DNA of 64,000 bases from Aegilops tauschii subsp. strangulata. Lineage: Eukaryota > Streptophyta > Magnoliopsida > Poales > Poaceae. Within the stretch, counting starts at the first letter, position 1, and every line of letters begins with the position of its first letter. The notes beneath the pieces were generated by a model that saw nothing but the letters and a program-made list of their open reading frames with translations, did no database searches and was not told the DNA's origin. Shown piece after piece: positions 1 through 11,500 of this stretch. The stretch is from the NCBI RefSeq assembly GCF_002575655.3, contig NC_053036.3, positions 649,905,387 to 649,969,386 on the forward strand. Direction: 5' to 3'. A program made the translations under genes and the position numbers.

Positions 1-465
1 AATGATTGAGCTCCGAACACTACCAACCGTCTAGGGTGCCCAAGCACCCAAGAGGAACAAGCTCAAGGGCACCAAGCACCCAAGAGTAATAAGCTTCTCA
101 ACTTGTAACTTCCACGTATCACCGTGGAGAACTCAAACCGATGCACCAAATGCAATGGCAAGGGCACACGGAGTGCCCAAGTCCTTCTCTCTCAAATCCC
201 ACCGAAGCAACTAATGCTAGGGAGGAAAAAGAGAGGAAGAACAAGAAGGAGAACACCAAGAACTCCAAGATCTAGATCCAAGGGGTTCCCCTCACAAAGA
301 GGAGAAAGTGATTGGTGGAAATGTGGATCTAGATCTCCTCTCTCTTTTCCCTCAAAAACTAGCAAGAATCCATGGAGGGATTGAGAGTTAGTAAGCTCGA
401 AGAAGGTCAACAATGGGGGAAGAACACGAGCTCAAAGGATAAGGTTCAATGGGGAAGAAGACCCC

Positions 466-474
466 CTTTTATAG
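466..474 (-). promoter_or_regulatory. LTR TATA box
   Basis: The minus strand reads CTATAAAAG inside a G/C-rich context, a good plant TATA box. It lies at the U3/R border expected for the minus-strand LTR, about 45 bp from the nearest palindrome of the array. No cap site was identified. Confidence 0.45.
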
Positions 475-515
475 AAGGGGGAAAATCCAACCGTTATGTG
501 CTCAGCCCGCACACG

Positions 516-966
516 AGCGGTACTACCGCTCCACGAGCGGTACTACCGCTCTGGCGGAAGAAGCAGGCAAAAGGAGCAACCAAACATGAACCTTGGGGCG
601 GTAGTACCGCTTATAAGCGGTACTACCGCGCACCCCAGCGGTACTACCGCTGGAGGAGCAGAACACGGGACAAAAATGCAGTAGCGGTACTACCGCCCGA
701 CCGGAGCGGTACTACCGCTTATAGGCGGTACTACCGCCCATCAGGGCGGTACTACCGCTTATAGGTGGAACTGCCGTGCCTTACTGCCGTGCAACTACTG
801 CAAAACTCGACACGAAAAATGCAAGACCCAAAATCGAGGCGGTACCAGCGCGGAACCGTAGCCGTACTACCGCTTATGGCCATAGGCGGTACTACCGCTT
901 TGGACAGCGGTACTACCGCTTGGGGTGACAAGCGGTACTGCCACTCTGGCCGCGGTACTACCGCTA
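516..966. repeat. Array of GCGGTACTACCGC palindromes
   Basis: About a dozen near-identical copies of the odd palindrome GCGGTA-C-TACCGC, plus two decayed ones, lie in 450 bp with irregular spacing of roughly 16 to 130 bp. In several copies the palindrome is extended by one flanking base pair. The spacers between copies are unrelated, so this is not a simple tandem repeat. The array sits immediately upstream of the LTR TATA box on the minus strand, which is a promoter position. Confidence 0.8.
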
Positions 967-2236
967 GGAAACCAAAACTGCCATAACTTCTGCATATGAG
1001 CTCCGAATTGAGCAAACTCAAGCTTGTTGGATTGAGAAAGACGAGTAGCATGAAAATAGCAACTGGTTATAGTAAGAAGAGGCAGGGGACGTATGCCAAA
1101 AATAGAGGAGTGAAACCTCCAACCGAGAAGAACCGGCATAACCTCCAACATCGAAAACATCATAGAAGATGCGAGTGAACTCCGTTTTCGATGAACTCGA
1201 GCTTGTCATCAAGATGACCATAAGCTCCAAAACTCACAAAGAGAAGAACCAAACAAGAACCAACAAAGATGATGCAAGGATGCAATGGTTTGAGCTCTCT
1301 ATTAACGATACGATCAAGCTACTCATTGAGAGCCCCCCTTGATAGTACGGCAATCGATCCTATAACCCGGTCTCCCAACTACCATCATGAGACCGGTAAA
1401 ATAGAAAACCTATCAAGAGCAAACCTTTGCCTTGCACATGGTCCACTTGAGCTAGATGATGACGATCTTGACTCCCTCAAGTTGGACCACCTTTCTTGGT
1501 TGTGTTGGCTCGATGAAGACTAGTTGATTGCTCCCCCATACTCCACTATGGGTGAGCCACTCTTCCGCACATCTTCACCAGTCCATTGTCACCACAATGG
1601 ACGGCAAGCTTCAAGCATTTGATCTCGTCATGATGCTTCACTTGAACTTGCGCACCGCAACCTAACCTCACAAAGAACTCTCACGAAGATCATGGGTTAG
1701 TACACAAAGCGTAATCGACAATGCTTACCACACCATGGGATCGCTTGATCCCTCTCGGTACATCTTGTGCGCTTTGTGTGTTGATCAACTTGATTCACTC
1801 TTGATTTAGTCTTGATCAACCTTGACTCTTTCCAACTCTCTTCATTTGGATGATGTCTTGAAGGTAAACATGAATGATCACACAATCTTCTTCTTCAAGA
1901 CATGCTTGCAATAAGCTCTACTCTCACATGACCAATCTTTGGATAATTCCTTAATAACACCTTGGTCACCACATAAACTCCTTGAAACCAACACATGGAC
2001 TTCAAGAAAAGCCTATGGACAAATCCTTCAAATATAACTCAAGGCAACCATTAGTCCATAGAGATTGTCATCAATTACCAAAACCAAACATGGGGGCACC
2101 GCATGTTCTTTCACCTGCTATGTTTACTGTATTTGGACTTCTATTATGTGTCAGTGGTCATAGCTGACCTTCTATGATTATGTAATGTGAACTTCTGCTG
2201 ATTAGGTATTTCTGTTCTACATGATTTTTTTTGTAG

Positions 2237-5200
2237 GCTGTTGATGATGGTACTAGGGTTGAGGAGGATGTTTTACCTGTGCATGAACCTGCTCCTGTGC
2301 ATGAACCTGCCCAACCTGCTCCCTCGAGTGATGTATTAGTTGATGAGGTTCATGGCAGTGAAGATAAAGTACCATTTTTCTTGTCCATTTGTCTCATTAT
2401 TTATTTTACTTGTTTGATCATTTTATCACTATGTGCCCCTTTTGTAATCACTTTTTGTTCTTGCTGCAGATTGATGATGGTAGTGTTCCTCCAGAGAAGG
2501 TTGCAGACAAGTCCTTGTTAGGCACCGGCTGCTCTGACGGTGTGGTCCCAACTGAACCTGAGTCGTCCATTGGCGCTGAGGTTTCTGATGCTGAGCAGGG
2601 CAAGACAGCTGAGGTTTCTGAAGCTGAGCAGGGCAAGACAGCTGAGGTTTCTGATGCTGAGCAGGGCAAGACGGCTGGAGATATCATTTTGGAGAAAGAT
2701 CCCGTTGAGGCTGCTGTTGAGACTGGTGGTAGTGCTGCTGCAAGCCCAGAGAAGTCTCGTGCAGCAGAGCCATCAGTTGTTGTTGATGATGTTCAAACAC
2801 AACCAACTGTTTTTGTTGTTTCAGATTCTCCAGCTGCTCCAGCTGCTGCTGTTGTCCATCACGACGACGCTTCAATGTCTACTGGAGATGACGATCAAGA
2901 GTCTGAAAGCGATAGCTATGGAGAGGAGGTTAATCATTCCAGTGTTGCCACTGGTCTAGGCAAGAATCCATGAAGAGAGGAGCATGCTTCTCTCTTCTTT
3001 CCCCATCCCCGTCCCTTTTGCTGTTTGTTTTTGTCCATGATATCCCTGTGAACTGCCTGTGTGGTGCAAGTTGAACTTTCTGGTTTAGTGGTTTGTTGTG
3101 TGGGTTGTAAATAAAGTTAAGTAAACCTGTTTTCTATGTGGGGGAAGGTTCGTAATGCATGGGCTGTGATGTTTATGATCCCGTGGTTTTATCTTTTGTG
3201 GTGTAGCAGTTGAGATGTGCTTGTGTTTGAATGTTGTGCTTGAATGTTGCTCTTAATTGAACTATGGTGAATCTATGTGCTTGAGTGTTGCTCTTAATTT
3301 CTATTTCTTTTGCTGAGCAGATAGCGACCTTGTTGTCGTCCGAAAGAAGGTTGATGACTTTTATTTGAGTGTAACTAGGCCTAAGAATGATCGTTCCAAG
3401 AGGTGAGTGCAGCTGGTCAATATTTACATCCATGCACCCCCTGTGAACTCCATGTGGTTTCATACCTGAACTTCTTTACTCTATGTTTGTTGAACTTCTA
3501 TTTTTTACTTCTCTGGTGCTGAACTTCTGGCCTTTTGTACTGCCTGTTGTCATATAGGTGAACTTCTGTGCTTGTATGTGTTATGAACCTCCTGAGTTCC
3601 TGATGCTGAACTTTGTTTTACTTTCTATTGCTTGCTTTTAGATCAGTGATTATGTTCCAAAACAAGGAGTGTGAAGCTTCTGTTCAAGAAGTCGCAATAT
3701 CTTTTGCTCCTCGCGGAATGCTTAAATCCAATGTGGCTGAGTGTGCACTCTACTGTCTACGTACGAAGTACCAGGGATCGGATAAACTCATCATGTCGTA
3801 TTGGGTTTGTGTAACTCAACCATATAGTGATTTCTTTTCCGTTTTGTTCCTTACCATTTTAGTTAAAACTTGTTTGTCTCATTTTTGTATTTTCATATGT
3901 TGGTGTTGTCTGCATTATTTTAGGACAAGATTTTCAGAGGTCAATTTGATTCCCGTGTGAGGAAGTACTTCTTGGCGAGTGGTCCAGATAGCATGGATGC
4001 ACATGATTCGGTATGCAATATCTTGTTCTTTTCCTCTGTATTAGTTTTGCACTGCGATCCACTGTGTTAATATTTGTTTTATTTTTCGTTGTACCGTTTG
4101 ATATTAATTCTGAGTTTTTAATGATTTGTGTGTTTATGTTGCTTCAGGTTGTTTTCCCCACTTTTGACCCGCCTGAAATTCCTGCTTCCATGGGTGGTGT
4201 TGGTCATTGGGTTTCGATATTTCTTGACCTGAAGAATTCAAGGTTCCAGCTTCTCGACTCATATTATGGACCAGACGATGACTGTGCGGTACGCCTGTTT
4301 CGGCGGATGACCGATAACATCATGAAGCTTTGGAGTGATGCCAGCAACGACAGGGAGACACCCTTCAGTCCTCTTTCTATCGATCATTTCCCTCTGGATT
4401 GGATCGATGTCCCCCAGCAGACTAACAAGTACGAGTCTCACTTTTCTCTTTATCACTTCTGTTTATCTGTAGTTGTACTTAAGCTGTGACGTGTTTTATT
4501 TGTTGGCTTTCTTTTTTGTTCTAACACTATTCTTTTTTGTGTTTGATGGCAGTATCGACTACGGATTCTTCATTCTTACGAATGTTAATTCGTATCATGA
4601 TGGGGTTCTTGCAAATTATTCCCATGAAAATATCTTGGATATCAGGAAGACGTGGTTGTACTCAATCGCTTCTTCCAACCTGTTTGAGACAGACTTCCAA
4701 GCTCTGTTTGGCTACTACACATGTAAGTGTTGGAACTTGGACTGCTTACCTGCACTGCATCTTTTATTCTACCTGTACTTCATATGTTTTCTTTGAACTT
4801 GAACTTCTGTTTGAGATCTGGTTGGGCTGCTAGTTTCAGAAGGAGAGGAGCATTTCTTGTACATGAACTTCATTTCTATCTTTTTTATTTTGCTTGTGTG
4901 TTTTGTTTCAGTAATTTCTTTCCTTCCATTGCTTACTTGGACACGAGCATTTCTTCTACTTGAACTTCACAGATGATGCCTTTCTATGGTTTTGTTAGCT
5001 GTGGTTGAATGTTTTCCAGTTCATCGGTTTATCTTGAACTGCGCCTTTTGTTGTGCCTGAACTTCATTTAGTTTTTTAATGCAACTAATTTTTTTAGGCC
5101 AGCTTGAGTAGTAACCATGTCATCTGTATTAGTTGGACTGCACATTGTGTTGTTCCTGAACTTCAGTTATATTTAATGGTGATGTTTTCTCTTCCTTTTC

Positions 5201-5258
5201 TTTGACAGTGGATCCGTTTGACTTGACCGATTACCACTACTCATTCCTCGGGTCATAG
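2237..5258 (+). pseudogene. Ulp1-like (C48) protease unit 1, catalytic Cys replaced, 5'-truncated
   Basis: Probable exons are 2237-2368, 2470-2928, 3321-3402, 3642-3804, 3924-4010, 4148-4428, 4553-4722 and 5209-5258; most have clean GT-AG borders and in-phase joins, though the join of exons 2 and 3 is out of phase as modelled. The N-terminal part is acidic and contains a three-fold repeat around VSDAEQGKTAE (about 2578-2673). The protease core shows GGVGHWVSIFLDL (catalytic His), LLDSYYG (catalytic Asp), DVPQQTN (oxyanion Gln region) and then DYGFFILTN, where Ulp1/SENP proteases have DCGFF. The codon at 4560-4562 is TAC, so the nucleophilic Cys is a Tyr and this unit should be inactive. An in-frame TAG at 5256-5258 ends it, and the same frame continues into unit 2. 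No start codon is visible; upstream exons were probably lost at 2112. Confidence 0.7.
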
Positions 5259-5282
5259 GAATACCAGCCTAGGGAGGAATCG

Positions 5283-7364
5283 ATGAGTACAGCTCCGATA
5301 GAAGATGATAGACCTCGAACCCTTATTCCTTCCAAGTTGGGGAAGCAGGCTGGTGGTATTAGTGGTACTCCAAAAACCCCTTGCTCCAGGAAGGTTGGTG
5401 CAGTCGAAGCAGCCGAAGCAGAAGTGATTTCGTCAGATGATGATTTTGAGAAGATTGCTTACCCGAATGGTAAATCTGCTGCTGGTATTGTTGCTGGGAG
5501 AGGTGGGAAGAATGTTGTCATCACCAGGAGGAAACCGACAGTTGAGTCTGGCAACATAACTTCCTCCAAGAGAGCATCAAGATTGCCTTTGAAGTGGCGT
5601 TCTGCTGTCGCTCCCCTAAAAAAATACAGTTACCCTCATCTATCCGAGGCCCGGAAGTTGAAACAGTATGTGCTTAGTAAAGAAGGTCTGGAGAAATATT
5701 CTGAGTGAGTTTTCTTCTTTCTTAACTTTGTTGCTGCCAGAGATGCTACTTTGTGTCTAAACTTCTGTTGTTGTAGTACGTGGACTTCTGTTCATTTCTC
5801 CCTTGCCTTGTAGTTGTATTGTCTGAACTTCTGTTGTTATAGTGTCTGAACTTCTGTTGCTATAGTACCTGAACTTCTGTTTTATGTCTCCTTGCCTTTG
5901 AGTTATAGTATCTGAACTTCTATTTGTTGTTGTATCTGAATTTCTAATATATTTTTACCATCCTTTTGTATTCTGCAGGACAAGCTACTGCATGTTTAAC
6001 ATCCCTGGCAATGTGATTGACCTCACAGGACGTGGCCTTTATACTCTTTTCGGTCAAGGGCAGCAGATGGAAGGAGACATAATGGATTATCTCCTAAATT
6101 TGTGGAAGGATGATCCGGAGACCTCTGAGGTATTCTCTAGTGCTGACAGGGTTGTACTCAGTCCCTACTTCATACAGGTTTTAGTTCTTTGCACCCCTAT
6201 CTCCCTTTTTCTGCCTTAGTTTTGATGTAGTGACATTTGGGAGGTGTTTTTATTGTGTTTTTGTGAATGCACAGTACTGCCTGGAGTATGATTTCTTTGG
6301 TTCAATAGTTCCAAAGCTGGATGTAAAAAAATCTGCTAATCTCCTATGAATGTTTGTTCGCAAGGAAGAAGACCTTTTTAACGCAAAGCTGGTTAGGTTT
6401 TCATAACTCTTGCTTTTTTTAATTTTTTGTCCATCCTTTTGCTGAGTTTGTCAAGAAGTTGTTGTTCTTCCCGGTTCTTCAAGATCTATGATCTATAGCT
6501 TGTGTTCACCGTTCCTTTCATTCTTGGCAGGTTTTTTTGATACTATTCAAGCCAATTGGCACAATGGCGCACTACAGTGTGTATGTGGTGAATAGATATC
6601 GTGGGAGCATTGACATCCTTGATTCACTTCCTTATGCTAATATGGCAACGTCACGAACAAGTTTCCACGGAGATTGCCAAAATATCATGAGTATTTCTTA
6701 GCCTGAACCTCCTTTCATATTCTCTTGTTTGACACGAAGTTTATTATGCCTTCTGTTGACAAAATATTTTTGATGTCTCTCTTTTGGTAATACTGCTTGA
6801 ACTGACTATCATTTGAAAGTTGAACTTCTGCTTTTGTTTAGGTGGATCTTATGCAAGTGTCGCTTTTTATGTACCTGAACTTAACTATTTTTGGTTAACC
6901 TGTGTTTGACTTCATCTTATTTTGTTATTTCTGGCAGATCAAGAGATTTGTTGGGTTGCTCGAGGAGGTGTACGGCAAGGCTGCGTACAAAGCGAGCAAG
7001 CACCTAACTGGGTGACTATTGCAAAGAGGCCGACTTTTATCGATGTTCCAAAGCAGAAGAATAATGATTGTGGTTTCTTTGCCGTGAAGTTCTGCTCTTC
7101 ATATGATGGCGATGAGCTTGTTGATGATTTTGGTGATGTGGAAGTATGTTTTGTCCTTGTTCTTGTCTCATCATCCTTTCATTTTTCTTGTGTGTTTTTG
7201 CTGAGACGCTCCTGCTGTGGTTTTAGTTATCCGTTACTAAACCATCGTTTTCATTTCTTTGTTTGCAGGCTGCTGCAGATGACTGGAAGGCTGAGTTCAT
7301 GCACACTCTAATGTTTAGCCAGAAGAATGAAGTCATGAGTGCAGAGCTCCCTAAAGAGATCTAG
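5283..7364 (+). pseudogene. Ulp1-like (C48) protease unit 2, DCGFF motif intact but frame broken
   Basis: Exons are 5283-5704, 5979-6177, 6275-6391, 6531-6690, 6938-7143 and 7269-7364. The ATG at 5283 is in frame with, and 24 bp after, the TAG that ends unit 1, so the two units may once have been one polypeptide. The first exon is basic and Ser/Lys-rich. The protease part shows MAHYSVYVVN (His), IDILDSLPY (Asp) and FIDVPKQKNNDCGFFAVKFC (Gln and catalytic Cys), so all catalytic residues can be found. It is broken by an in-frame TGA at 6347-6349 and a one-base frameshift around 7000-7015, between the IKRFVGLLEEVYGKAAYKAS stretch and NWVTIAKRP. In life such proteases cut SUMO-like isopeptide bonds; the role of transposon-borne copies is not settled. 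Confidence 0.7.
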
Positions 7365-8513
7365 TCCTTGGGCCCGTGAAATCAAAGCATTAGTTTCAGG
7401 GTAGATTTGATTTCGTACAGATTTTAGGTTTGATAATGATTGGAACGATTCCGTAAAGATTTTGGTTGTAAGAATGTTTTAGTAATTTGTGTATCTATAG
7501 CTGCAGCACTATTACTTATGATATTGTGGACAAATGTATTTGGTGTGAAGAATGATTTGGCTTGTGAATTTCAATGTACTGCATCGTTTTCAGTATCCAT
7601 GTGTTGAATGTTTTTGCCCCAATAGATGTACCTGAACTTCTCCCTCGGCTATGGTTGAACTGCTTGTTTTTTTGTGTTGTTTAATTTTGGGCCCCAACAT
7701 ATGATTGTAGACTTGAACTTCTGCTTTGAGATGTGGCTGGATATTCTGTGTTGTGTAATGTATTGCCAACCCAACCAATATGTAGCCTTTTGCATAGAAT
7801 CTATATTTGTTTTTTTGTGTTTTTTCAAGTGCGAATGGATTTCAACTGTAACTTTATGGAAAAATATTCTCATACACTCCTTGACGTTTCTTTATCTTTT
7901 TGTCGGCATTGTACATGACCTTCTACATGTATCCAAACAGAACTTCACATTTGAACGCGTTGTGTTAGGCTTGCTAACCTTAGTTCATACGGCAAAACTT
8001 TATTTTTTTAAGCATATTTTTTTCCTACATCGATTTTATATACCAGAACTTCTTCTGTAAGCTGACCTAAACTTCAAACTGTATGATTATTTGTTGGCTG
8101 CTCTATCGTGGAATACAACACCAGCACCTCCTGCCATAATATACCAGAACTTCCACTGTAATGTTACTTGAACTTCATAGTGTATATTTTTCATTTTTGT
8201 TCTTGCTTGCACTTTGCATGGAATACATCACCAGCACAGCACTTCCTCTTGCAATATACCAGGACTTCTGCAGTAATATTACTTGAACTTCATAGTGTAT
8301 ATTCTTCATTTTTATTTACTGCTTGCTCTTTCATACTTTACATCACCAGCAACTCCTCTTATACTATAATAGTACTTCTGAAGTAAGCTTACTTGAACTT
8401 CTACTGTATAATTTCTTTTGAAACTTCAGCAATAAAAGTTCAAGTAAGTTTCTCCTAAAATAATGTTTCAAAAGTGGAATAGTATTCTGCCCATTGACAT
8501 TAATTGACCTAGT
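7365..8513. other. Spacer between convergent MULE genes
   Basis: This is AT-rich 3' flanking DNA between the protease stop and the transposase stop. It holds many TGAACTTC-type octamers, including three related blocks (about 8100-8170, 8190-8300 and 8310-8400), each with a CACCAGCA motif followed by ACTTCTGCAGTAA-like sequence. No coding sequence was seen; the open frames are AT-rich and lack domains. Confidence 0.6.
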
Positions 8514-11500
8514 CTAAATGTTCATCAGCCTTGCGCTCCTCCTAGGCTTTGGTTGAAGTGGTTTTTGCTTGACATGTACCTCTTCCTCTTCATCTTCCTC
8601 TTTCTCTTCCTCTTCATCGTCCTCTTCCTCTTCATCGTCCTCTTCCTCCTCGCATTCCACTTCCTCTTCCTCTTCATGTTCCTCTTCTTCGATGGTGTCT
8701 TCATCTTCGTCTTCCTCTTCATCTTCCACCACTTTCTTGTTGGTGGCTCTAGGTTTTGCTCTCTGTTTCTTCTCTGGCTTTTTGCTTGTCTTTCCAGCAT
8801 CTGCACGCTTCGGGCATGTTCTTGCATTATGTGGTTCATACTCCTTGCATATGCTACAAAGTCTGATGCTTGCTTTCTGTGGGTGTGGCCCCTTCTTTTG
8901 TTCTATAACTTTGGGCTGTTGTTTTTGAACTTTGGGTTGCTTGACCTCCTCGGCATCGTTTCTTTCTAAGAGTGTTGGACAGGTGAGCTTGTTATGTCCT
9001 GCAACCTTTTTGCACACACTACATTGCCTATGTCCAAGTGGCACTTCGTTCTCATCGAGCATGACGACTCTTCCTGCAGGTGGTGCCTTTATTTGAGCTC
9101 TCTTGTCACTTTTCTTTGCTGCAGATATTTTCTTCCTACCCTTTGTTTCAGAGTAGAGCGGCAGTTTCATCATTTCTTGCTGCCGCTGCTGCATTAATTG
9201 GTCTACACCATGCTTGCATTGGTTGGCTTGAGCAGCGGCATTGAGCATTTCAGCTGCATAACAATGAAGGTCATCTTCAATTTCAGCATCCTCTTCAGCC
9301 ATCCTTTCGTCAGCATCCGCTCGATTTGCTGAATGTATTGCATCAAGCTCTTCCACGAGCCTCTTGAGAACATAGAAGGATCGGTCATATTGCTGGTCAC
9401 ATCTCATCGCTTTCTTATTAACCATCAAATTTAGCTGCAGCAAGATGTCTTGCTTCGATAGTCTTGAGCTGCCATTCGACGCAGTAGTGTTATAGTCCCT
9501 TGTATCAAAGGTTGGTTGCGATCTTGCTGTCTTTGTGTACCGTTTGAGGATATACTTGTGTGCAAATTTGTCAGGCTTCACGTAGTCCAGTATGTTCATG
9601 ATGTGAAGGCAGAAGAGGCCTGCATTTTGTGATGAATGCAGAATACATAGTTTGTGAGCCAGCAATGAGTTTCGTATATTTTGATATGATACTACTAGTT
9701 TAGCTATTTAATGAGTTTGTTTTTCTGCTCACCCGTGTGTGTCCAAAGCTTGCATTCACACTCGTATATTTCATTCTCTGGGTCAGCTACAGCCTGGAAT
9801 TCATGCTTTGACCAGGAAAATCCTTCTTCATCATCATGGCAGCCTTGTTGTGGTAGTACACAAGGTACTTAGTAGGCTCTGCTGTAGGCTTTGCACGAAA
9901 TAGCGTGGCTTTTCTCATCCTAGTGCTCATCTCGGTGTACACGGCTCTCGTGTACTTGATAGACATGTCTTCCTCGTAGCTGTAAGTAGTTTTTGTCACA
10001 GGATTGGTCTGCACATGTCAAAAAAAATAAGATTTTAGTCGAAGCAGAGTCATGGGTTTCATTTTTTTTAAATTCAAAGTGCACATGCTGAAGGAAAACA
10101 CAATATGATGGTGGTTTTTTTGTCCTCATACCATGCTGGTCATTATTTGCTCGTTCTCCTTCTGCATCCGAGTTTGTATGCAAGCATTTACCCGCCTAGC
10201 AAATTTGTCTAGGTTGTAGGTCCCCTTGACAAACCCTCGCTTGAGCACGTGATTCATGCTCTCGCTTTGTTGTGTGGAAGTCATTCTAGCACAGAAAATG
10301 TTCTTGTAGTATGCTGAAATCCACAACTTCCTATCACTCCACAGCTGCATCATCATCTGGTCGTTCTCCAGGTTGTACTTGTGCACGAGTTCAGCCCAGG
10401 CAGCTTCAAACTCCGTTGGCATCAGCGGCCAGTTTAATATAGCTGTGAACTCCTCTTTGAATTTTTTATACTTTTTGTACAGCAACGCGAGGTATTCCTT
10501 GTACTTCTTCAGGATGTTCCAACGGTATAGCTTGTGGACGGTGTTTGGGAATGATTGCGGTATAGCTTTCGCCATCGACGGGCACTGGTCTGCATGAATT
10601 AAAAAAATGAAACTTGGTTTCATCATCTGATGGTGAACTTATGTTGCACAAGTACTTGAACTTCACATGTAGCAGTATGACTATCTAAAAATGTCACATG
10701 TATTTTTTCTTTACAGTAGTGGTGTTGAACTTCTGTGGTACTAGTGCTTGAACTTCACAGGTAGCAGTGGGACTACATAGTACTGTCACACTCAAAATTT
10801 TCTTAAAGCGGTGTTGTTGAACTTTTGTTGTACCAGTGATTGAACTTCTATGTTGTTCAAGTACTTGAACTTCACAGGTAGCAGTATTACTAACTAATAA
10901 TGTAACCCAATTTTTTCTTACAGCAGTGGTGTTGAACTTCTGTGGTACCAGTGCTTGAACTTCACATACATAACTATATTTTTCCTGAACATGTTTCATA
11001 TGTTTTTTCTTACAGTAGTGTCTTTGAACTTCTATGGTTGCTCTATTTGAACTTCACATCCAGAACTATATTTATTTCTAAACATGTGGCAGATAATTTT
11101 CCTTTCTTGTACTGTTAGTTGGACTTCAGTGCTAACAGTGGTCGAACTGCTTGCTTTACATTATTTTCAGATAAAACCAAATATACCCAATACAAACCCA
11201 TAGACTGAAAAGATGATGAAACTTGTAGAGTTTTTTTTTTGAACTCACCTGTTAGAATGCAAGTTGGGTGCTTGTTGTTCATGCACCGTACAAATGTATC
11301 GAACAGCCACTTGAATGACTTTGCATCTTCGTCTCTGATCAGGGCAACAGCAAATATCGTTGACTGCAAGTGATGGTTTGTTCCAACAAACACTCCCAGA
11401 GGCATATGAAATCTGTTGGTCTTGTAAGTTGTGTCGAATGTTACGCAATCGCCAAAGTCTTGATAGGCTCCTCGGCGGCTTGCGTTGGACCAGAAAATGT

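Larger units (their letters stand above)
1..2112 (-). mobile_element. Long LTR of an LTR retrotransposon (partial, runs off left edge)
   Basis: Read on the minus strand, the segment starts TGAAAGAACATGCGGTGCCC at 2112 and runs leftward through a U3-like region, a palindrome array and a TATA box to the window edge. No long coding frame is present; the short open frames have no recognisable domain. The start with TG and the abrupt change at 2112/2113 to the TGAACTTC-rich DNA of the next element suggest that this LTR inserted into the MULE and removed or displaced the 5' part of its protease gene. The sequence resembles a high-copy Triticeae repeat, but the family and superfamily were not determined. 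Its internal region is not visible. Confidence 0.5.

Noticed and set aside
516..966. CRISPR-like array (short palindromic repeats with variable spacers)
   Set aside because: The repeat is only 13-15 bp, spacing is irregular, the window is plant nuclear DNA and there are no cas genes. It sits in an LTR promoter region.
8553..8969. Plus-strand Ser-rich or Phe/Leu-rich proteins
   Set aside because: These frames are the antisense of the acidic tail and linker of the minus-strand transposase; the low complexity comes from the Glu/Asp codon runs.
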